Source: Clostridia bacterium
GTDB taxonomy: Bacteria > Bacillota > Clostridia > Oscillospirales > CAG-382
Assembly (NCBI GenBank): GCA_017397605.1
Contig: JAFQII010000292.1
Location: 1 to 5,100, forward strand
Direction of reading: 5' to 3'
DNA length: 5,100 nt
In this document: one piece after another, positions 1 through 4,567 of the stretch
Numbering within the stretch: position 1 is the stretch's first letter
Layout of the letters: the number at the start of each line of letters is the position of its first letter
The notes under the pieces: model-generated
Told to the model about the DNA's origin: nothing
Databases searched by the model: none
Seen by the model: the letters and a program-made list of their open reading frames with translations, nothing else
Made by a program: the position numbers and the translations under genes

Positions 1-560
1 AACAAACCGTGCACTGCGGTGAGGTACTTTTTTTCAACGAGACGAAGCTTGATGATCTCGTTCATTTCTGCCAAAGCGCGCGCATTCTTTGCGGCGATGA
101 CCAAGCCCTGTGTGTTGCGGTCAATGCGGTTGCAAAGCGCGGGCGCAAAACAGTTTTCTTCCTCAGGCTTATACTCACCCTTTTGATAGAGATATGCCAG
201 AATGTGATTGATCAGCGTATTGTACGTCTCATTTTCGTCTGCGTGCACAATCAATCCCGCAGGCTTGTCGATCACAAGGATGTTTTCATCCTCATAAGCA
301 ACAACAAGCTCGGGTTTGAGTTTGTAAAACGGTTCTTCCTTATGTACGGCATCGCCGAAAAACTCGTCACTGATAAAAAACGACAGCACATCGCCTTCCT
401 GCAGGATATAGTTTTCGGAGACCTTTTTTTTGTTGACGGAAACACATTTTTTGCGGATAAACTTGTAGATCAAAGCTGTTGGCATCGTTTTAAAACGCTT
501 GCCCATAAATTTGTCTATCCGTTGTCCGCAATCATTCGGTCCAATGGTCAGTTGTCTCAT
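1..560 (-). CDS. RluA-family RNA pseudouridine synthase with S4 domain (partial, C-terminus outside window)
   Basis: This enzyme family isomerises uridine to pseudouridine in rRNA, or in tRNA for some members, in the cytoplasm. Translating the minus strand from ATG at 560 gives 186 residues open to the window edge; full members are about 300, so over a third is missing. Residues 12-62 look like an S4 RNA-binding domain (GQRIDKFMGKRF, then IYKFIRKKCVSVN). The catalytic domain begins near 86 with VVAYEDENILVIDKPAGLIVH. The active-site motif is NRIDRNTQG (residues 144-152), with D147 the expected nucleophile; Asn replaces the usual His of HRLD, a variant I associate with clostridial members. The start is supported by AAGGAA at 566-571, 5 nt upstream, and by an ATGA overlap with the preceding gene, which suggests translational coupling. 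The family call is firm; the target uridine cannot be told, so no rlu symbol is given. Confidence 0.93.
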   Translation of the reverse strand, partial: MRQLTIGPNDCGQRIDKFMGKRFKTMPTALIYKFIRKKCVSVNKKKVSENYILQEGDVLSFFISDEFFGDAVHKEEPFYKLKPELVVAYEDENILVIDKPAGLIVHADENETYNTLINHILAYLYQKGEYKPEEENCFAPALCNRIDRNTQGLVIAAKNARALAEMNEIIKLRLVEKKYLTAVHGL

Positions 561-1111
561 GCCGGTTCCTTTGTTTTCTTTTTGTTATGGTGATACAGAC
601 GTCTGCGGTGGCGCATCATTTTTGCGCAGTATGAATGAAGATATCCTGCAATCGCAACAACGATCAAACCAAACCATACCACATAAAGCTGATGCACGAC
701 CGTGCATGCAAGACACAATACAAGCGACACCCAAAAGGAACCGTACATAAACCGTTTACATGTTTTTTTTTCAAAACGGGTGTGAGGATGCTTATCAAAC
801 ATCGGAATCTTGTCGCTGTAGCCAAAACCGTTTTTGGCAAAAAAACGTTGCAAAAACAGTGTGACAAATACAAGCGCCAACAAGGGCAGCATCAAAAACG
901 GTATAAAAGTTGCCGTCGTCAAACGAAAGGGAATGGTCACCTCTCCGATCAAAGCAGGATTTTCGGTTTCTGCAATCGGCGGAAACACCAGATTATACGC
1001 TTGCAATCCTATGGTACAAAGAATCAGCAGAATACACATCCAAAGCACAGCGCCGAGTACGCGAACACAAATGCTTTTTAAATGTCTGCTATGCTTTTTT
1101 TTGGATGACAT
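557..1111 (-). CDS. Four-helix integral membrane protein of unknown function
   Basis: I do not recognise this 184-residue protein. It starts with a lysine-rich cytoplasmic-looking stretch (MSSKKKHSRHLK). Hydrophobic segments lie at about 14-36, 66-90, 122-141 and 144-163, and a strongly basic tail follows (MRHRRRLYHHNKKKTK). The even helix number and basic ends suggest both termini are inside the cell. No catalytic or transporter motif is visible, and the predicted 36-65 and 91-121 loops carry no obvious domain. It is the middle gene of a three-gene operon: its ribosome site GAGGAG (1123-1128) lies in the last codons of the CBM9-like gene, 11 nt before the ATG, and its TGA stop overlaps the start of the pseudouridine synthase gene. 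Runs of eight and nine A in the coding strand occur at 1095-1102 and 763-771. That it is a real gene is well supported by the packing and the hydrophobic pattern; function is unknown. Confidence 0.85.
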   Translation of the reverse strand: MSSKKKHSRHLKSICVRVLGAVLWMCILLILCTIGLQAYNLVFPPIAETENPALIGEVTIPFRLTTATFIPFLMLPLLALVFVTLFLQRFFAKNGFGYSDKIPMFDKHPHTRFEKKTCKRFMYGSFWVSLVLCLACTVVHQLYVVWFGLIVVAIAGYLHSYCAKMMRHRRRLYHHNKKKTKEPA

Positions 1112-1119
1112 GACGTCCG

Positions 1120-1722
1120 TTACTCCTCAATGATCAATGTGCCGAAAAACTCGGGTCTGTGGAAATCTGGCTGATCGACCTCGACAGGAGACCACATGCC
1201 AAAATGGGGAATCGGTGTTTCGTCACCGCATTTGTAGAAGTTGCCTTTGATCACATCACCCGCTGCAAAAACGGATTTGCCAAACAAAGTCTCGATCTGC
1301 GCGAGCGTAAAGAACGCATCGACACACCAATGATCCTCATGCTTCTCCGAGCGGACCGCAGGCAGATCGGACAGAATCTCATGGATCGGCTTTTTGCCCT
1401 TGCGTCCGGGGCGCAGTGCGGACAAAAACGCGCCGTTTGCATTCATCTCAAAATTGATATAGAGCGGTTTCTCGGGATTGAAGTTGACAAAAAACTCCAG
1501 ACAGCTGTCCTTATAGACATCCTGATTGTATACCGTATATACCGCCTTGGGATCGGATTCGTATGCTTCCATATGAAGTGCAAAGCCAAGGTCTTTGACG
1601 TAGATCAACTGTGCAAAAGCTTTCGGCGTATAACCCTCTACCCATTTGTAGCAAGCAATATCCGCCTTGGGTGCTTCTTCAAAGCAAACACGGTCACAAG
1701 TTTTGATATGATAAACAGACAT
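1120..1722 (-). CDS. CBM9-like (carbohydrate-binding family 9 / DOMON-like) cytoplasmic protein
   Basis: This 200-residue protein resembles the stand-alone CBM9-like beta-sandwich proteins of Firmicutes (the CBM9_2 type). Matching parts are VYKDSCLEFFVNF (69-81), YINFEMNANGAFL (88-100) and the end GMWSPVEVDQPDFHRPEFFG (175-194). Related modules bind sugar ends or, in DOMON relatives, haem or sugars, but no ligand can be read from this sequence. There is no signal peptide and no membrane segment, so it should be cytoplasmic, unlike the CBM9 modules of secreted glycanases. No catalytic domain is attached; the whole protein is the one fold. The ATG at 1722 is preceded by GGAGG (1729-1733) with a 6-nt spacer, and a near-consensus promoter lies just upstream. 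It is first in the operon with the membrane protein and pseudouridine synthase. The family call comes from remembered sequence pattern and is likely, not certain. Confidence 0.82.
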   Translation of the reverse strand: MSVYHIKTCDRVCFEEAPKADIACYKWVEGYTPKAFAQLIYVKDLGFALHMEAYESDPKAVYTVYNQDVYKDSCLEFFVNFNPEKPLYINFEMNANGAFLSALRPGRKGKKPIHEILSDLPAVRSEKHEDHWCVDAFFTLAQIETLFGKSVFAAGDVIKGNFYKCGDETPIPHFGMWSPVEVDQPDFHRPEFFGTLIIEE

Positions 1723-1754
1723 ATTAATCCTCCGGTCAAAAATAATACAAATAT

Positions 1755-1783
1755 ATGATACTATTTTTTTTGAGTTCTGTCAA
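1755..1783 (-). promoter_or_regulatory. Sigma-A-type promoter of the leftward operon
   Basis: Read on the minus strand, TTGACA (1778-1783, perfect -35) is followed by a 17-bp spacer and TATCAT (1755-1760, 5 of 6 to consensus). Transcription should start near 1748, leaving about 25 nt of leader before the CBM9-like ATG at 1722. The spacer holds a run of eight A (1764-1771), so slippage there would change the spacer length. Confidence 0.8.
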
Positions 1784-1801
1784 CCAATTCGCAAAAAAAT
1801 C

Positions 1802-1830
1802 TTGTAAAATGGCACGAAATGGTATATACT
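1802..1830 (+). promoter_or_regulatory. Sigma-A-type promoter of the recombinase-thioesterase operon
   Basis: TTGTAA (1802-1807, 4 of 6) and TATACT (1825-1830, 5 of 6) are separated by 17 bp. Transcription should start near 1837, which places the recombinase start at 1863 rather than at the upstream in-frame ATG at 1755. The -35 box is 18 bp from the -35 box of the divergent promoter, so both could be reached by one regulator; no clear operator palindrome is visible between them. Confidence 0.72.
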
Positions 1831-1862
1831 GTACACGGATATCACATTTGGAGCGAATCGAA

Positions 1863-2864
1863 ATGGAACGAATACCGCTGATTATACAATCTTTTTTATC
1901 GTACAAAGAGACAATTCAAGGCCGATCACAGCTGACAGTCAAGGAGTATTATACAGATCTGCGCACCTTTTTTCGGTTTTTGATCGTTTCGCGCGGGGAA
2001 GTATCAATCTCTATTTCAGACAGGGATGCAATTGCGGCTTTGCCGATCGACCGTGTGGACCGCGCATTTGCCGCAAGCGTGACAACGGATGAAGTATACG
2101 CTTTTCTGCTTTGGCTGGCACGCGATATGGGCAACGGGCCGACTGCGCGTGCGAGAAAGCTGTCCGCTTTGCGTTCTTTTTATAAGTATCATACAACCAA
2201 ATCACATCAGCTCACAAGCGATCCCACCCGTGATATCGACAGCCCCAAGGTGCGCCAGGCGCTGCCCAAGCACCTCTCATTGGAGGAAAGCCGTGATCTG
2301 TTGGGGAGTGTCGATCCCGATTCCGACACTGCAAAGCGCGATTACTGCATGATCACCTTCTTTCTCAACTGCGGAATGCGTCTTTCGGAGCTGGTTGGCA
2401 TTAATCTCAGTGATATTGACAGCGATATGCGCAAAATGGTTGTCACCGGCAAGGGCAACAAACAGCGCGCTGTCTATCTCAATAAGGCATGCGTCAGCGC
2501 ATTGGTGCAATATCTTGAAATCCGCGAAAAGCTCGGCAGAACCCAAAGCACGACCATCAAGGATAAAAACGCACTGTTTTTGAGCAGCAGAGGAAACCGC
2601 ATCTCCAACAAAACGGTTCAATGGGTGATCAAAAAACAGCTTAAGCTTGCAGGCCTCGACGGAAAAGGGTACTCCACACACAAACTGCGTCATACAGCCG
2701 CAACGTTGATGTATAACAACGGCAACGTAGATATTCGCGTGCTCAAGGACATTCTCGGGCATGAACAATTGACTACAACGCAGATTTACACACATGTTTC
2801 CGATAAAAAATTGGAAGAAGCCATGAACGCCAATCCTTTGGCAGATGAGGAACAACTGTACTGA
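1863..2864 (+). CDS. xerC: Tyrosine recombinase of the XerC/XerD family
   Basis: This 333-residue protein is a complete site-specific tyrosine recombinase. Xer proteins cut and rejoin DNA through a covalent phosphotyrosine link, and the housekeeping members resolve chromosome dimers at dif. The N-terminal SAM-like core-binding domain covers about 1-128 (TVKEYYTDLRTFFRFL at 25-40; ARARKLSALRSFYKYH at 95-110). The catalytic domain runs from about 135 to 315. The six active-site residues are R173 (CGMRLSELVGI), K197 (TGKGNKQR), H273 and R276 (HKLRHTAATLM), H300 (LGHEQ) and nucleophile Y309 (QIYTHV). The stretch near 44-75 makes it somewhat longer than E. coli XerC or XerD, as is common in clostridial homologues. 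The ATG at 1863 has GGAG at 1850-1853 with a 9-nt spacer and lies just downstream of a good promoter. Absence of any island cargo, excisionase or att repeats favours a housekeeping role over a phage integrase. XerC versus XerD versus another chromosomal Xer cannot be separated here. Confidence 0.93.
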   Translation: MERIPLIIQSFLSYKETIQGRSQLTVKEYYTDLRTFFRFLIVSRGEVSISISDRDAIAALPIDRVDRAFAASVTTDEVYAFLLWLARDMGNGPTARARKLSALRSFYKYHTTKSHQLTSDPTRDIDSPKVRQALPKHLSLEESRDLLGSVDPDSDTAKRDYCMITFFLNCGMRLSELVGINLSDIDSDMRKMVVTGKGNKQRAVYLNKACVSALVQYLEIREKLGRTQSTTIKDKNALFLSSRGNRISNKTVQWVIKKQLKLAGLDGKGYSTHKLRHTAATLMYNNGNVDIRVLKDILGHEQLTTTQIYTHVSDKKLEEAMNANPLADEEQLY

Positions 2865-3580
2865 TGAAAGAACAAAACATTATTATTTGCAGCTATGACG
2901 TATTACCCGACGGAACAATCAAGCCGTCGGCACTGCAGCGTTATTTTCAACAAATCGCGCTGGACGATATTACTTCTCAAGGCGCAACCTACAACGCATT
3001 GCGAGAGCTTTCGATGGTCTTTGTGATCACAAAGCTTCGTATTGATTTTTTGCAAACCCTGCGCTCGGGTGACAGCATCGTATTGCGTACGTTTCCGTAC
3101 AAGACCGAGGGCGTCACGTTTTTCCGCGCTTTTGAGATCTATAAGAACGGTTCTCTCGCGGTATTGGCCGACAGCCGTTGGGTGTTGATCAATTATCAAA
3201 AAAGAACCATTTTGCGTCCAAGTGATCTTCCTTTTCCGCTTGCGCAATCTGTGCCGAGTGCCGAGTTACCGCCGATCCCGCGTCGGATCATACAAAAAAC
3301 CGCAGAGCACACCGCAACGCGCACAGTCTGCTTGACCGAGGTTGACGAGAACAAGCACCTCAACAATTGCGTCTATGCGGATTATATTCTTGACCACGCA
3401 CCGATCGATATCTGTAATCATAAAATCAATGCCATGTGCATTTTGTTTGAACATGAAGCATATCTCGGCGATTTGCTGGAGATCCGTTACGAAAAAACAG
3501 ATGACGGCTTTTCCGCGGTTGCCTACGACCAAACGACAGCAAAACCTTGTTTTCAGGCAGCAATAGCTCTTGATTTTTGA
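2864..3580 (+). CDS. Acyl-ACP thioesterase (FatA/FatB-like, double hotdog)
   Basis: Enzymes of this family hydrolyse acyl-ACP to free fatty acid and ACP, setting the release of fatty acids from type II synthesis in the cytoplasm. The 238 residues fit the bacterial form with two hotdog folds. The first hotdog covers about 5-125, with ALQRYFQQIALDD at 23-35 as its central helix. The second covers about 145-238 and carries DENKHLNN (161-168), the signature of the catalytic domain, followed by the helix YADYILD (171-177). By analogy with plant FatB, D161, N163 and H165 would be catalytic, with E198 (FEHEAYLGD) as the candidate acid; this mapping is mine by eye. Its ATG overlaps the recombinase stop by one base (TGATG), and GAGGA at 2847-2851 lies 12 nt upstream, so it is probably translated by coupling. 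Chain-length preference cannot be predicted. Confidence 0.9.
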   Translation: MKEQNIIICSYDVLPDGTIKPSALQRYFQQIALDDITSQGATYNALRELSMVFVITKLRIDFLQTLRSGDSIVLRTFPYKTEGVTFFRAFEIYKNGSLAVLADSRWVLINYQKRTILRPSDLPFPLAQSVPSAELPPIPRRIIQKTAEHTATRTVCLTEVDENKHLNNCVYADYILDHAPIDICNHKINAMCILFEHEAYLGDLLEIRYEKTDDGFSAVAYDQTTAKPCFQAAIALDF

Positions 3581-3598
3581 AAAGAAATGTAGTATAAT
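3570..3598 (+). promoter_or_regulatory. Promoter of smpB-ssrA, overlapping the thioesterase stop
   Basis: A perfect TATAAT -10 box (3593-3598) sits 17 bp downstream of TTGATT (3570-3575, 4 of 6). The -35 box lies in the last codons of the thioesterase gene. Transcription should start near 3605, leaving about 23 nt before the smpB ATG. There is no hairpin terminator between the thioesterase and smpB, so readthrough from the upstream operon may add to expression. Confidence 0.8.
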
Positions 3599-3613
3599 AC
3601 TGTGACGAACAAA

Positions 3614-3619
3614 AGGAGG
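3614..3619 (+). promoter_or_regulatory. Ribosome binding site of smpB (decides the start)
   Basis: AGGAGG is a perfect Shine-Dalgarno match and lies 8 nt before the ATG at 3628. The in-frame GTG at 3619 overlaps this site, so it cannot be the start; SmpB begins at 3628. Confidence 0.9.
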
Positions 3620-3627
3620 TGCCTCAA

Positions 3628-4089
3628 ATGGGTGATATTGTAAAAATCGTTGCACAAAACAAAAAAGCATATCACGAGTATTTCGTTGACGAAAAATTTG
3701 AGGCAGGTCTCGAGCTGACGGGTACAGAAGTCAAGTCCGTCCGCAAGGGTGCTGTCAACCTCAAGGATGCGTTTTGCCGTGTGGAAGACGGCGAGATGCT
3801 GGTGTTCGGTATGCATATCAGCCCATACGAAAACGGCAATATCTTCAACCGCGAGCCTATGCGGACGCGCAAACTTTTGATGCACAAAAAAGAGATCATG
3901 CGTCTGTTTGGTCAGGTAGGGCAAAAGGGATATGCTTTGATCCCGCTGTCGGTATATTTTCGCGGCAAATGGGCAAAGATGGAGATTGGTCTTTGCCGAG
4001 GCAAAAAGCTTTATGACAAACGTGACGCCGCGGCGGAGAAATCCGCAAAGCGCGAGATGGATCGTGCGTTTAAAGAACAAAACAGATAA
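3628..4089 (+). CDS. smpB: SsrA-binding protein SmpB
   Basis: SmpB binds the tRNA-like domain of tmRNA and brings it to the A site of ribosomes stalled on mRNAs lacking a stop codon, starting trans-translation. The 153 residues match the family's usual length (about 150-160). The beta-barrel core shows [10 protein letters not shown] (11-20), [18 protein letters not shown] (24-41), which is the classic family signature, then HISPYENGN (63-71), [10 protein letters not shown] (81-90) and [20 protein letters not shown] (104-123). The basic C-terminal tail from GKKLYDKRD (125-133) onward, rich in Lys and Arg, is the part that folds in the empty mRNA channel and the decoding centre. The gene is followed after 3 nt by its RNA partner ssrA, which settles the assignment beyond doubt. 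Its own promoter is at 3570-3598. Confidence 0.98.
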   Translation: MGDIVKIVAQNKKAYHEYFVDEKFEAGLELTGTEVKSVRKGAVNLKDAFCRVEDGEMLVFGMHISPYENGNIFNREPMRTRKLLMHKKEIMRLFGQVGQKGYALIPLSVYFRGKWAKMEIGLCRGKKLYDKRDAAAEKSAKREMDRAFKEQNR

Positions 4090-4092
4090 CAC

Positions 4093-4443
4093 GGGGGTGT
4101 AAAGGTTTCGACTGGGATTTTGAACGAAGGCAAGCGAGCGGAAGCGCATAACTTCCTTAAAATGTGCAACTTAAAATTAAACGCTAACAATAACAGCGAA
4201 CTCGTAGCTGCCTAAGTGCAGCTTCCGTCATACCCGAGAGTACCGCGGCTTGGGATATGGCGTCACTGAGCGGTGAACGTGAACAGAGCTAAGCTTTGCG
4301 CTTTGTCATGATTTTATGAAGCTACCCGTCGGTTGCGTTTGTAGGTTCACGCACTGATTGGGGAAATTAAGAATCCACTGCGCTCGGAGAAAACTTTCCG
4401 GATGGATCTTAGGACAGGGGTTCGATTCCCCTCACCTCCACCA
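4093..4443 (+). ncRNA. ssrA: Transfer-messenger RNA (tmRNA, 10Sa RNA), one-piece
   Basis: tmRNA acts first as an alanyl-tRNA and then as a short mRNA to rescue stalled ribosomes and add a degradation tag. The 351-nt gene starts with GGGGGTG (4093-4099), which pairs with CACCTCC (4433-4439) as the acceptor stem with one G-U pair. A4440 is the discriminator and CCA at 4441-4443 is encoded. The T arm is AGGGG (4416-4420), loop TTCGATT, and CCCCT (4428-4432). The 5' segment AAAGGTTTCGACTGGG is the conserved tmRNA signature. The tag frame opens at 4183, and its stop codon lies in the loop of a hairpin (4206-4211 with 4218-4223), as in other tmRNAs. The following pairing CCCGAG with CTTGGG fits a pseudoknot stem. 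The gene is in one piece, not permuted. The 5' end lies 3 nt after the smpB stop, so maturation by RNase P from a shared transcript is likely. Confidence 0.97.
4183..4215 (+). other. tmRNA-encoded proteolysis tag ANNNSELVAA
   Basis: From resume codon GCT (4183-4185) the frame reads ANNNSELVAA and stops at TAA (4213-4215). The length of ten, the Ala first residue and the hydrophobic-Ala-Ala end fit known tags recognised by ClpXP-type proteases. The tag carries Leu-Val-Ala-Ala rather than the more usual Leu-Ala-Ala end. Resume at GCT is inferred from the tag pattern and the A-rich upstream TTAAAATTAAAC. Confidence 0.88.
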
Positions 4444-4451
4444 AACAAGTT

Positions 4452-4503
4452 AAAGGCGAACCCATTTCCTTTGGGAGATGGATTCGCCTTTATCGTTTAT
4501 TTC
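4452..4503 (+). terminator. First terminator-like hairpin after ssrA
   Basis: AAAGGCGAA (4452-4460) pairs with TTCGCCTTT (4483-4491). Inside it, after one C-A mismatch, CCATTTCC pairs with GGAGATGG (one G-U) around a 4-base loop, so the helix is about 18 bp. The tail after it (TTTATCGTTTATTT) is only moderately T-rich. Because both flanks have short A or T runs, it might also work on the opposite strand. Confidence 0.72.
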
Positions 4504-4521
4504 TAAACATACATACGCAAC

Positions 4522-4559
4522 GCCACAGACGGTTTCCCGCCTGTGGCTTTGTGTTTTTT
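4522..4559 (+). terminator. Second, strong rho-independent terminator after ssrA
   Basis: GCCACAG (4522-4528) pairs with CTGTGGC (4541-4547); after an A-C mismatch the helix continues with CGG and CCG around loop TTTC. The tail TTTGTGTTTTTT (4548-4559) is strongly T-rich on the plus strand only. Together with the first hairpin it forms a tandem terminator for the smpB-ssrA unit. The 124 bases between ssrA and the convergent gene hold nothing else that I can see. Confidence 0.85.
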
Positions 4560-4567
4560 GGTATCCC

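Noticed and set aside
9..593. Long plus-strand open frame over the left edge
   Set aside because: It is the complement of the pseudouridine synthase, whose minus-strand translation shows clear S4 and NRIDRNT motifs; the plus-strand product has no recognisable features.
1159..1758. Plus-strand open frame antisense to the CBM9-like gene
   Set aside because: It is a shadow of a gene with its own promoter, GGAGG site and family motifs on the minus strand; the plus-strand product shows nothing recognisable.
1755..1862. Longer recombinase N-terminus starting at ATG 1755
   Set aside because: The codons from 1755 would cover both promoters, lack a ribosome site and add 36 residues with no family match. 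ATG 1863 has GGAG upstream and follows the predicted transcription start.
1863..2864. Recombinase as the integrase of a mobile element or integron
   Set aside because: No att repeats, excisionase, attC-like sites or cargo genes are visible, and the neighbours are housekeeping genes. Sequence style fits the common chromosomal XerC form of Firmicutes.
3619..3627. GTG start for smpB at 3619
   Set aside because: The GTG overlaps the AGGAGG ribosome site itself; ATG 3628 has correct spacing and matches the family N-terminus.
4093..4443. Separate tRNA gene at 4400-4443
   Set aside because: The T arm and CCA end resemble a tRNA, but there is no anticodon arm nearby and the acceptor partner is at 4093; it is the tRNA-like end of tmRNA.
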